A stretch of DNA of 10,372 nucleotides from assembly GCA_902796775.1 (NCBI GenBank), contig CADBQK010000061.1:1-10372 (forward strand). The letters run 5' to 3'. The position numbers and the translations under genes were made by a program. Shown here piece after piece: positions 1-7,239 of the stretch; within the stretch, counting starts at the first letter, position 1, and each line of letters begins with the position of its first letter. The DNA is from an uncultured Lachnospiraceae bacterium. Its GTDB lineage: Bacteria > Bacillota_A > Clostridia > Lachnospirales > Lachnospiraceae. Below the pieces are notes generated by a model, which was not told where the DNA came from, ran no database searches, and saw nothing but the letters and a program-made list of their open reading frames with translations.

Positions 1-459
1 CATATCGACGAGCTCAAGAAGCTCCTCATCATCGACCATGTCACACTTGTTCATGAATACTACGATGTAAGGAACACCTACCTGACGGGAAAGGAGGATG
101 TGCTCCCTGGTCTGAGCCATAACACCGTCAGTAGCAGCAACTACGAGGATAGCGCCGTCCATCTGAGCTGCGCCAGTGATCATGTTCTTAACATAGTCAG
201 CATGTCCCGGGCAGTCTACATGAGCATAATGCCTGTTGGCAGTCTCATACTCTACATGAGCGGTAGAGATGGTGATACCACGCTCTCTCTCTTCCGGAGC
301 CTTGTCGATGCTGTCGAAAGCCATGAATGCGTTACCGGGAACTCTCTTGGAAAGTACAAGAGTGATAGCAGCGGTAAGAGTGGTCTTGCCATGATCTACG
401 TGGCCGATGGTGCCGATGTTACAATGCGGTTTAGTACGGTCAAACTTTGCTTTTGCCAT
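1..459 (-). CDS. tuf: Translation elongation factor EF-Tu (partial, N-terminal 153 codons)
   Basis: EF-Tu is the cytoplasmic GTPase that brings aminoacyl-tRNA to the ribosomal A site. The visible part is most of the GTPase domain; the rest runs off the left edge. It begins [20 protein letters not shown]. The P-loop GHVDHGKT is at residues 19-26, the switch II region DCPGH at 82-86 and the guanine-specificity motif NKCD at 137-140, all intact. The ATG at 457-459 follows an AAGGAGG ribosome-binding site (469-475) by nine bases. It is the last gene of the rpsL-rpsG-fusA-tuf order, 179 bases after fusA, and that gap contains its own promoter. Read-through from fusA is also likely because no clear terminator separates them. 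Identification is certain; whether a second tuf copy exists elsewhere cannot be seen. Confidence 0.98.
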   Translation of the reverse strand, partial: MAKAKFDRTKPHCNIGTIGHVDHGKTTLTAAITLVLSKRVPGNAFMAFDSIDKAPEERERGITISTAHVEYETANRHYAHVDCPGHADYVKNMITGAAQMDGAILVVAATDGVMAQTREHILLSRQVGVPYIVVFMNKCDMVDDEELLELVDM

Positions 460-548
460 TGGAAAAGTCCTCCTTAATACTTGCCCGGCTCCCTCGGGGG
501 AGGTACAGGCATAAATGATATCAGATCCAGAAAATACAGCTAAAGTTG

Positions 549-577
549 ATTATATTGCATTTACGCTGAATCTTCAA
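549..577 (-). promoter_or_regulatory. tuf promoter
   Basis: On the minus strand a TTGAAG -35 box (572-577) and a perfect TATAAT -10 box (549-554) are separated by exactly 17 bases. Transcription would start near 542, leaving a leader of about 83 nt. That leader holds a small GC-rich stem-loop (CTCCC/GGGAG arms, 489-502) just upstream of the ribosome-binding site. The promoter would let tuf be expressed above the rest of the str operon, which is common for EF-Tu. The call rests on sequence match only. Confidence 0.75.
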
Positions 578-638
578 TAACAATTTTAATTAATTTCAAC
601 TAAATCACATGGATTCAGCCTTGTTTAGAATGCGATCC

Positions 639-2756
639 TCAATCCTCTTTCCTGTTGAGGATCTTTTCAGCAAGATTCTTCGGAACAGGCTCATACTTCT
701 CAAAGAACATCGAGTAATTGCCTCTTCCCTGTGTCCTGGAACGCAGGTCTGTGGAATAGCCGAACATCTGAGAGAGAGGGACATAGGCTTTCACCATCTT
801 GCCTCCTCCGATATCCTCCATCCCCTCGATGCGTCCGCGGCGTGCATTCAGATCGCCGATGATATCGCCCATATACTCTTCCGGCATCGTAACCTCAACC
901 TTCATGATGGGCTCAAGGAGCTGTGCTCCTGCCTTACGCATGGCTTCTTTGAAAGCCATGGAACCTGCGATGTGGAATGCCATCTCGCTGGAGTCGACTT
1001 CATGGTAAGAACCATCATAAACGGTGGCATGAATACCAAGCACCGGATAACCGCCAAGGATACCGGCCTTTGCCGCCTCCTCGATACCGGCTCCGATTGC
1101 CGGAATGTATTCCTTCGGAATTGCACCGCCCACAACGGTCGACTCAAATTTGAACAGTTCCTCGCCGTTCGCATCCATCGGCTCAAAGTGAACCTTACAG
1201 TGTCCATACTGACCGCGTCCGCCGGACTGTCTGGCATACTTGCTGTCAATATCCACTGCCTTTGTGATGCTCTCTTTGTAAGCAACCTGAGGAGCGCCTA
1301 CATTAGCCTCCACCTTGAACTCACGCAGAAGCCTGTCTACGATGATTTCCAGATGAAGCTCGCCCATACCGGCGATGATGGTCTGTCCTGTCTCGGGATT
1401 GGTATGTGCCCGGAATGTGGGATCCTCCTCCGCAAGTTTTGCGAGAGCATCACCCATCTTGCCCTGGCTGGCTTTCGTCTTGGGCTCGATTGCCAGCTCG
1501 ATAACAGGCTCCGGGAACTCCATGGACTCGAGGATGACGGGATGCTGCTCATCACAAATGGTATCGCCGGTCGAAGTAAACTTAAAACCGACAACTGCTG
1601 CGATATCACCAGCGTACACCTTGTCAAGCTCAGTCCTCTTATTAGCATGCATCTGAAGGATACGTCCGACACGCTCCTTCTTGCCTTTGGTTGCATTCAT
1701 CGTATAGGAACCGGCATTGAGCGTACCGGAATATACACGGATAAATGCCAGACGGCCTACATAGGGGTCTGTCATGATCTTGAAAGCCAGGGCAGAGAAA
1801 GGCTCTTCGTCAGATGAATGTCTGACAAGCTCATTCCCATCCATATCCGTTCCTCTGATGTCCGCAACATCTGTAGGAGCAGGCATGAACTCCAGAACAG
1901 CATCCAGCAGTTTCTGAATACCTTTGTTCTGGTGGGCACTGCCGCAGCATACGGGAACGCCCTTGTTTTCAATAGTTGCCTTACGCAGTGCCTTTTTCAT
2001 GTCATCAACATCGAGCTCTTCGCCCTCAAGGTACTGCATCATGAGGTCATCGTCAAATTCGCAGATCTTCTCGATCAGCTCCGAACGCGCTGCCTCGGCC
2101 TCCTCTTTCATGTCTTCAGGAATATCAACAATCGAAATGTCCTCGCCTTTGGCATCATTGTAAATATATGCCTTCATCTCGAACAGGTCGATGATGCCCT
2201 TAAAATAGTCTTCCTTGCCGATAGGCAGCTGGATCACGATCGCATTCTTCCCCAGCTTGCTCCCTATCTCGCTGACGGTATTCTCGAAATTGGCACCCAT
2301 GATATCCATCTTGTTGACGAATGCCATACGCGGAACCGAATAGGTGTCCGCCTGGCGCCATACATTCTCAGACTGAGGCTCGACACCGCCCTTGGCGTCA
2401 AAAACGCCGATTGCACCGTCCAGGACTCTGAGAGAACGCTCTACCTCTACCGTAAAGTCTACATGTCCCGGAGTATCGATAATGTTAATACGATGCTCCA
2501 GAGCACCATCCTTCGGCTTGTTATTTTCCTGAAGAGTCCAGTGGCATGTCGTGGCAGCAGAAGTAATGGTAATGCCTCGCTCCTGCTCCTGCTCCATCCA
2601 GTCCATAGTCGCCGTACCCTCATACGTTTCGCCAATCTTATAATTGACTCCGGTATAGTAGAGAATCCTCTCAGTCAGGGTCGTCTTGCCCGCATCGATG
2701 TGGGCCATGATACCTATGTTTCTGGTCCTTTCCAGTGGATATTCTCTTCCAGCCAA
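639..2756 (-). CDS. fusA: Translation elongation factor G (EF-G)
   Basis: EF-G is the GTPase that drives ribosomal translocation and, with RRF, ribosome recycling. The 705-residue protein is of normal length. It carries the P-loop AHIDAGKTT (residues 18-26), the effector stretch around EQERGITI (57-64), DTPGH (94-98) and NKMD (148-151), followed by the EF-G-specific domains through to the C-terminus. The predicted start is TTG (2754-2756): it sits seven bases after an AAGGAGG site (2764-2770), and translation from it gives the standard [21 protein letters not shown]-terminus. It lies 56 bases after rpsG and is surely co-transcribed with it. The long open frames on the opposite strand are a codon-usage shadow. 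I see no internal damage. A second EF-G-like gene elsewhere cannot be excluded, but the position inside the str operon marks this as the canonical copy. Confidence 0.98.
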   Translation of the reverse strand: MAGREYPLERTRNIGIMAHIDAGKTTLTERILYYTGVNYKIGETYEGTATMDWMEQEQERGITITSAATTCHWTLQENNKPKDGALEHRINIIDTPGHVDFTVEVERSLRVLDGAIGVFDAKGGVEPQSENVWRQADTYSVPRMAFVNKMDIMGANFENTVSEIGSKLGKNAIVIQLPIGKEDYFKGIIDLFEMKAYIYNDAKGEDISIVDIPEDMKEEAEAARSELIEKICEFDDDLMMQYLEGEELDVDDMKKALRKATIENKGVPVCCGSAHQNKGIQKLLDAVLEFMPAPTDVADIRGTDMDGNELVRHSSDEEPFSALAFKIMTDPYVGRLAFIRVYSGTLNAGSYTMNATKGKKERVGRILQMHANKRTELDKVYAGDIAAVVGFKFTSTGDTICDEQHPVILESMEFPEPVIELAIEPKTKASQGKMGDALAKLAEEDPTFRAHTNPETGQTIIAGMGELHLEIIVDRLLREFKVEANVGAPQVAYKESITKAVDIDSKYARQSGGRGQYGHCKVHFEPMDANGEELFKFESTVVGGAIPKEYIPAIGAGIEEAAKAGILGGYPVLGIHATVYDGSYHEVDSSEMAFHIAGSMAFKEAMRKAGAQLLEPIMKVEVTMPEEYMGDIIGDLNARRGRIEGMEDIGGGKMVKAYVPLSQMFGYSTDLRSRTQGRGNYSMFFEKYEPVPKNLAEKILNRKED

Positions 2757-2763
2757 GGATATT

Positions 2764-2770
2764 CCTCCTT
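2764..2770 (-). promoter_or_regulatory. Ribosome-binding site fixing the TTG start of fusA
   Basis: AAGGAGG on the minus strand lies seven bases before TTG at 2754-2756. No in-frame ATG lies between this site and the conserved EF-G N-terminus. The next ATG in frame is inside the P-loop region (residue 17), so TTG is the only workable start. Confidence 0.85.
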
Positions 2771-2812
2771 CTCACTTTCACACACAGGGGCAAATGCTGA
2801 AAGCAGCTCCCA

Positions 2813-3349
<537 letters not shown>

Positions 3350-3409
3350 CTATAAAGCATGAAAGCAATGCCTCATTCGTTCGCAAATAAGCAGATAGTG
3401 AAACCCGGA

Positions 3410-3823
3410 TTACTTCTTCGGCCTCTTTGCCCCGTACTTGGAGCGGGCCTGTTTCCTGTTGGCAACTCCTGCAGTATCCAGAGTGCCTCTGATAATATGG
3501 TACCTGGTACCGGGCAGATCCTTTACACGGCCGCCCCTAATCAGTACGACGCTATGCTCCTGAAGGTTGTGGCCTTCACCCGGAATATAACTCGTAACCT
3601 CGATACCATTGGAAAGACGTACCCTCGCAATCTTCCTCAGAGCTGAGTTAGGTTTCTTGGGAGTCGCGGTCTTGACAGCGGTACACACACCTCTCTTCTG
3701 CGGAGAAGACATATCGATCGCCTTCTTGTGAAGGGAGTTGTAGCTCCTCTGAAGAGCGGGAGCTGTGGACTTCTTTTCAAGACTCTGCCTGCCCTTTCTC
3801 ACTAACTGGTTAAATGTCGGCAT
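3410..3823 (-). CDS. rpsL: 30S ribosomal protein S12
   Basis: S12 sits at the decoding centre of the 30S subunit and affects fidelity and streptomycin response. The start at 3821-3823 gives [13 protein letters not shown], the conserved N-terminus, seven bases after AGGAGGT (3831-3837). An upstream ATG at 3832 would overlap that site. The 137-residue length matches the Gram-positive form, which has an insertion (about residues 19-40) relative to the 124-residue E. coli protein. The decoding loops [11 protein letters not shown] (54-64) and GGRVKDLPG (97-105) are intact. Lys56 and Lys101, the positions where streptomycin-resistance changes occur in Bacillus subtilis, are wild type, so nothing in S12 predicts resistance. 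It is first in the str operon here, preceded by its own strong promoter and a leader of about 147 nt. Confidence 0.98.
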   Translation of the reverse strand: MPTFNQLVRKGRQSLEKKSTAPALQRSYNSLHKKAIDMSSPQKRGVCTAVKTATPKKPNSALRKIARVRLSNGIEVTSYIPGEGHNLQEHSVVLIRGGRVKDLPGTRYHIIRGTLDTAGVANRKQARSKYGAKRPKK

Positions 3824-3951
3824 TGTTTTCACCTCCTATGCCATTAAAATAATCATATGTCTGCTTCCTGGCCGTTCCCTGCCATTTCACTCAAACTTTT
3901 CTGCAGTCTGCAGTAAGCAGCAGAGGTGTTCGGGTTTGCAGCACAACAAAA

Positions 3952-3971
3952 GGTATGCCTGGAGGCATACC
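3952..3971 (-). promoter_or_regulatory. Perfect 8-bp hairpin at the rpsL transcript 5' end
   Basis: Arms GGTATGCC and GGCATACC flank a four-base loop. The dyad lies within about one base of the predicted transcription start, so the rpsL mRNA would begin with, or inside, this stem-loop. On the minus strand it is followed by TTTTGTTGT. It could stabilise the mRNA 5' end, act as a weak attenuator, or be an operator for a DNA-binding protein. The structure is seen directly; the role is inference. Confidence 0.6.
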
Positions 3972-3976
3972 ATAGA

Positions 3977-4005
3977 ATTTTAACAAGTATTTTTGATTTT
4001 GTCAA
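3977..4005 (-). promoter_or_regulatory. Main str-operon promoter (upstream of rpsL)
   Basis: On the minus strand a perfect TTGACA -35 box (4000-4005) and TAAAAT -10 box (3977-3982) are separated by 17 bases. An A-rich tract just upstream (4006-4020) resembles an UP element. The predicted start is near 3970, which coincides with the end of a perfect hairpin. This is the strongest promoter match in the window and suits a ribosomal protein operon. Confidence 0.85.
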
Positions 4006-4038
4006 ACGTTTTTTCAATTACAAGCCGCTTGGAATTAA

Positions 4039-4080
4039 CAAAAATCCAGCCCTTTTTCAGGTTTTTTTTGGCGATTCTGG
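4039..4080 (-). terminator. Weak candidate terminator after the DUF3343 gene
   Basis: On the minus strand CCAG and GCC can pair with GGC and CTGG, with a bulge on one side and an A-rich loop, followed by ATTTTTG. The stem is short and interrupted, so read-through into the str operon is possible. It is the best terminator-like structure between the two units. Confidence 0.3.
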
Positions 4081-4110
4081 CATATCACATGTATCATAAT
4101 CAGCTTTTCT

Positions 4111-4347
4111 TTACAATAGTAAAGATGTCCTCTGCGCTGTTTCCACAGGAAGCACATCAATCTGCGGACGGAAAGCAGTATAGTCCTCCTGGCTGATTCG
4201 CCAGGCCAGGCCGCAGGCCGCAGAAATCTCTTTTGGCAGCGGAATGAGGCGGCCGGGAATCCCCAGCCGCCTGCATTCTGTTTCCATAGCCATCGCCTGT
4301 GTGGTAGTTTCAAAGGAGATCACCACATAAGGTTTCTTTTCTCTCAT
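4111..4347 (-). CDS. DUF3343 protein (putative Se/S carrier-like)
   Basis: This is a 78-residue protein of the DUF3343 family. Features seen are the N-terminal YVVISFETTTQAMAMETECR strand-helix, then GIPGRLIPLPKEIS (29-42) and CGLAWR with Cys45, the conserved cysteine expected to be functional. The family is small (about 80-90 residues) and occurs beside yedF, often in genomes with selenium metabolism genes, hence its database name as a putative Se/S carrier. Its biochemical role is unproven. The ATG at 4345-4347 follows a modest GGAG site, and yedF ends 60 bases upstream on the same strand, which suggests co-transcription. A 7-bp inverted repeat (4108-4125) overlaps the stop codon. No Sec codon or SECIS-like feature is evident. 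The family call is confident; the function is inferred from context. Confidence 0.85.
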   Translation of the reverse strand: MREKKPYVVISFETTTQAMAMETECRRLGIPGRLIPLPKEISAACGLAWRISQEDYTAFRPQIDVLPVETAQRTSLLL

Positions 4348-4407
4348 ACCTTTTCTCCGTAAAGCTCCTGAAAGCAGCTGCTCTAAAAAAGGCGCTTTAA
4401 AACCTCT

Positions 4408-5049
4408 TTACGGACGGATAATACGCCCTGCTTTGGAAAGCTTCTCAACGATCTCATACATATTTGTCACAGAACCCACTGCCAGCTTTTCACTTAATCC
4501 GTAAAAATTCAGGCAAGTGCCGCAGCTCAGGATCTGGACTCCCTGCTCTTCCATCTTGCGGATATCGGAAAGAATATCCGGGTCTGCCCCCTCAGTGCTG
4601 AGTTTCACACCACCGTTGTAAAACAGGATCGAATCCGGCAGCTCATCCTGCTGGGTAAGAGCAAAGAAGAATCCCTTGATCAGCATAGCGCCCAGCTTGT
4701 CATCTCCGGTCCCCATAAAAGGAGATGTAACTGCAACGACTGTATTTACCTTGCCGCCGGCAGAAGGAACCGGGCAGGCATACTCCTGTCCTTCATTTCC
4801 ATCCGGACCTGCACCTTTTGCTGCAGCAGGATCATCTACCGTAATCGTGACTTTATATTCCCCTTCACCCAGCTTCTCGCTCTGAACAGGGAAATTCTTC
4901 TGCTGTGCCATCTTGGTCAGGTTCTGTACAGCAATCTCATTGTCCACCAGAGTCTGGACGATATCACTGGTCTCCAGCGCCTCAATCGCCTTCTTTGTCT
5001 TTACTACAGGAATCGGGCAGGCATCGCCCATTGCGTCCACTATCTTCAT
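4408..5049 (-). CDS. yedF: Sulfurtransferase-like selenium metabolism protein YedF
   Basis: This 213-residue protein has two domains. Residues 1-72 are a TusA/SirA-like domain with the CPIP motif and catalytic-type Cys11. After a linker (73-100), residues 101-213 form a DsrE-like domain ending in the characteristic SCGTCL motif (175-180) and NFYGL. The architecture matches the YedF family, found with selenophosphate synthetase in genomes that use selenium as a labile cofactor. It presumably carries selenium or sulfur as a persulfide/perselenide in the cytoplasm, although the reaction is not established. I chose ATG at 5047-5049, which lies at good distance from GGAGGT (5057-5062). The ATG at 5055 is too close to that site, and the longer frame from 5109 has no support. 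It forms a unit with the downstream DUF3343 gene. No selD is visible in the window. Confidence 0.93.
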   Translation of the reverse strand: MKIVDAMGDACPIPVVKTKKAIEALETSDIVQTLVDNEIAVQNLTKMAQQKNFPVQSEKLGEGEYKVTITVDDPAAAKGAGPDGNEGQEYACPVPSAGGKVNTVVAVTSPFMGTGDDKLGAMLIKGFFFALTQQDELPDSILFYNGGVKLSTEGADPDILSDIRKMEEQGVQILSCGTCLNFYGLSEKLAVGSVTNMYEIVEKLSKAGRIIRP

Positions 5050-5140
5050 ATCCATTACCTCCAAAAGCATCCCGGCAAAAAACAGGTAGATATTCAGACC
5101 CCTTAGCATTCAGGGTGCTGATCAGTTACGTATACAAAAC

Positions 5141-5169
5141 AATATACTCCTCTGAAAGAGTATTGGCAA
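5141..5169 (-). promoter_or_regulatory. yedF promoter with dyad in the spacer
   Basis: On the minus strand TTGCCA (5164-5169) and TATATT (5141-5146) are 17 bases apart. The spacer and the edge of the -10 box contain an inverted repeat, ATACTC/GAGTAT (5144-5163, eight-base centre), which could be an operator. The leader to the yedF start codon is about 85 nt. Confidence 0.65.
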
Positions 5170-5304
5170 CCGGATACCCCGCAGGTCTCCATCACCATTT
5201 CCTATCATTCAGCATCATTTATTTATCTCTTCTATAAACCAGCAGCTGTTTCCGCTTTTTCGCTCTTCTAGTCAGCGGGCTTTGCCTTCATCTTTAAGAA
5301 AGTT

Positions 5305-5781
5305 CTACAGAAGCACCTCCATACCTATCTTCTGCGGTTTGAATCCCATGGATTCATAGAATTTCTGAGCACCCGGATTACAGCACCAGACATTGAGGGT
5401 GACATTGTAGCATCCCTGCTCTTTTGCATAGTTCATTACATGCCGGTACAAAGCGCTTCCCACGCCATATCCCCTAAAGGCTTCATCCACACAGATATCG
5501 TCAATATACAGTGTCCGGATATCTGTCAGGACCGAATTATCCACTTCCTGCTTATGAATGCAGAAGGCATGACCCATGATCCGCCCATCCTGGTCAGAAC
5601 AGACAAACACTGGTGTCTGATCATCTGCCAGAATGGATTCCAGTTCCATCTCATTATATTTCGTAGCTGGTCCTTTAAACAGATCCGGGCGCCCATTATG
5701 ATGCACCATGTCTACCTGGACCAGCAATTCCAGTATCCCTGGAATATCTTCCTTAACCGCACGCCTGATTACAAAATTCAT
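5305..5781 (-). CDS. GNAT family N-acetyltransferase
   Basis: This is a 158-residue single-domain GNAT protein that would transfer an acetyl group from acetyl-CoA to an amine; the substrate is unknown. The acetyl-CoA pyrophosphate loop RGYGVG is at residues 103-108, preceded by the beta-4 strand LYIDDICVDEAF (91-102). The C-terminal motif B stretch is VTLNVWCCNPGAQKFYESMGF (127-147), ending in the usual FYxxxGF. The N-terminus IRRAVKEDIPGILEL (5-19) is typical of the family. The ATG at 5779-5781 is preceded by AAGGTGAT at suitable distance. It ends 255 bases before the yedF start, and yedF has its own promoter, so the two are probably separate units. The fold assignment is secure; the biological role is not. 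Confidence 0.92.
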   Translation of the reverse strand: MNFVIRRAVKEDIPGILELLVQVDMVHHNGRPDLFKGPATKYNEMELESILADDQTPVFVCSDQDGRIMGHAFCIHKQEVDNSVLTDIRTLYIDDICVDEAFRGYGVGSALYRHVMNYAKEQGCYNVTLNVWCCNPGAQKFYESMGFKPQKIGMEVLL

Positions 5782-6078
5782 GCTTTTATCACCTTACCTC
5801 TGTTTTTCATCTGTTTTTCTGCTCCTTAAAAACGGAGCCATTTATCCCTAAATCTCTTCATAGTACTATTCCTGATTTAATCTGCCCTGGCAGAGTTTCA
5901 AGGATTTCAGTTTACCACAAAGCCCGGCTTGCTACAAGAAAGAGAATCTGCCCCGGTTTTTTCAGGGTGCTGTCAATTTTCCAAACAGTCTATGAATCGC
6001 TCCTCGATCCATTGTCTATCCCCGTTCTGCCCGGTACCTGTCAAAAACAGCAGCATATATTACCGAGACAGATACAGA

Positions 6079-6136
6079 AAACAGGTATATCTGCAGGGTT
6101 ATAATATAAACTAACCCTTACCAGATATACCTGTTT
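6079..6136. terminator. Long nested hairpin, probable bidirectional terminator
   Basis: A perfect 15-bp outer stem (6079-6093 with 6122-6136, arm AAACAGGTATATCTG) encloses a perfect 7-bp inner stem (AGGGTTA 6095-6101 with TAACCCT 6112-6118). Only a 1x3 internal loop lies between them, and the apical loop has ten bases. T-rich ends are present on both strands (GTTTGCTTTT to the right, GTTTTC to the left). It lies 90 bases after the lipoprotein stop codon and would end that transcript. It could instead be a dispersed palindromic repeat. Confidence 0.6.
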
Positions 6137-6188
6137 GCTTTTCGAACATTACAGCTAGTCCTCCACAGCTTCGACTCTACTCAGCTTC

Positions 6189-6208
6189 AGCTGCTTATAG
6201 CTGCTTAT
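6189..6208. repeat. 10-bp tandem direct repeat
   Basis: AGCTGCTTAT occurs twice head to tail just downstream of the lipoprotein stop codon. It is probably a replication-slippage product, and no function is evident. Confidence 0.5.
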
Positions 6209-6226
6209 TCATCTTTCTGATTACAT

Positions 6227-7042
6227 TTATTCCTCTACCCAGAACTCCTGCGGCGGCTCTGTCCCTTCCAGTGATACCGGCTGCCAGCCATACATCTTGT
6301 AGGACTTGATTGACTGCGGGACCTCATCTACATACATTTTCAGGTATTCCCAGCGGGCTTTATCTCTTGCGCCATTATTCCCTATTTCCTGGAAGGCAGC
6401 TACCAGATCCCCGGCATCAGCAGGAGCGCTGCTAAAAATCCTCTGCACATCTTTATCGTAATCCGAACCATCCCCGACTTTTTCAAACTCTGTCACTTCA
6501 TAGCTGGCATCATCCGTCTTTTTCAGATGCAGCAATCCGGGATTGCTTCCGCCGCTCTGATTTACCAGGGTCTCATCATCAAGAGTATATACGTCTTCCT
6601 GAAAATCTCCCCAGATTTTGATGTCTTCCTCGTTGCTTTCATCTGTATAGAGGATAACCGGTTCAGGGATGAACACTCCGCCATCCAGATCATAATACTG
6701 TCCAAACTCAGTCTCCATCCAGCCGCAGATCACAGGCAGATACGGATCATCTCCGGAATACATAAACGGCAGCATGCTCTCCTGCTCTGACATGATCTGC
6801 TCTACATCTACTTCCGTTTCCGTTACATCCTCTTCGGCAATCTCTGTCTCTGCTACGCTTTCCACTTCAGCCTCTGTGACAGCCTGCTCTGTCTCTGCTG
6901 CGCTTTCTGCTGCAGTCTCCGTGACAGCCTGCTCTGTAGCTGCAGAAGCAGCAGGTGCATCTTTCTTCTGAGAGCACCCTGTTATCGCTGCGCAGATCAT
7001 AGCCAAACAAATACCTAACGCAAGTCCTTTTCTGCACTTCAT
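6227..7042 (-). CDS. Putative lipoprotein of unknown function with acidic linker
   Basis: I do not recognise the family. The 271-residue product starts MKCRKGLALGICLAM, a lipoprotein signal peptide with a hydrophobic core and the lipobox ITGC, placing the lipidated cysteine at residue 23. It should therefore be exported by Sec and anchored on the outer face of the membrane. Residues 24-35 are Ala-rich. Residues 36-65 contain two copies of a 15-residue Thr/Glu/Ala-rich unit (TEQAVTE...), and acidic sequence continues to about residue 85. The rest (about 90-271) looks globular, rich in Asp, Tyr and Trp, with no motif I can name. The ATG at 7040-7042 follows AGGAGG by seven bases. An in-frame ATG at 7108 would put 22 polar residues before the signal peptide and is rejected. 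It is transcribed alone from an extended -10 promoter. Confidence 0.8.
   Translation of the reverse strand: MKCRKGLALGICLAMICAAITGCSQKKDAPAASAATEQAVTETAAESAAETEQAVTEAEVESVAETEIAEEDVTETEVDVEQIMSEQESMLPFMYSGDDPYLPVICGWMETEFGQYYDLDGGVFIPEPVILYTDESNEEDIKIWGDFQEDVYTLDDETLVNQSGGSNPGLLHLKKTDDASYEVTEFEKVGDGSDYDKDVQRIFSSAPADAGDLVAAFQEIGNNGARDKARWEYLKMYVDEVPQSIKSYKMYGWQPVSLEGTEPPQEFWVEE
6848..6937 (-). repeat. Two tandem 45-bp copies inside the lipoprotein gene
   Basis: Codons 36-50 and 51-65 encode TEQAVTETAAESAAE and TEQAVTEAEVESVAE. The DNA copies (6893-6937 and 6848-6892) are clearly similar and in register, so this is a recent in-frame duplication lengthening the acidic linker. Confidence 0.75.
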
Positions 7043-7129
7043 GATAATTCCTCCTATAACTTTACCCATTTGTCCTGCATAAGGAAAACATGAGAATGAT
7101 CGATCCATGCTCCCTCAATGTTTTCTACT

Positions 7130-7159
7130 ACTATAGCATATTTTCATGGGAATTGTCCT
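7130..7159 (-). promoter_or_regulatory. Lipoprotein gene promoter (extended -10)
   Basis: On the minus strand TATAGT (7130-7135) is preceded by TGC (7136-7138), an extended -10. An AGGACA -35-like box (7154-7159) lies at 18-base spacing. An AAATTTC/GAAATTT inverted repeat (7161-7186) lies directly upstream of the -35 region. Confidence 0.55.
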
Positions 7160-7239
7160 CAAATTTCTGAATAAATCCTGAAATTTTGCATGTTGCTAAT
7201 ATCTAACGCACGATGCTTAGGTATAAGAATGATCCCGGA

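Larger units (their letters stand above)
5782..6226. other. Intergenic region of 445 bases without a supported gene
   Basis: No open frame here has both a good ribosome-binding site and recognisable protein features. It contains the long hairpin at 6079-6136, a 10-bp tandem duplication at 6189-6208, a stem GCTCC/GGAGC at 5821-5838, and a dyad TCTGCC/GGCAGA at 5881-5894. The GNAT promoter is not clear: a TTGAAA box (5896-5901) lies on the minus strand, but a -10 match at 15 bases (TTAAAT, 5875-5880) gives short spacing, and the dyad falls between the two boxes. Confidence 0.6.

Noticed and set aside
4035..4313. 92-codon minus-strand frame overlapping the DUF3343 gene
   Set aside because: It is in another frame of a recognisable DUF3343 gene and extends into the candidate terminator; no family features.
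5929..6114. 61-codon plus-strand frame in the intergenic region
   Set aside because: There is no convincing ribosome-binding site, its end runs into the long hairpin, and the composition is not protein-like.
6137..6226. Possible tRNA or small RNA after the lipoprotein gene, prompted by a TTCGAAC sequence
   Set aside because: No acceptor stem, D arm or anticodon arm can be drawn around it.
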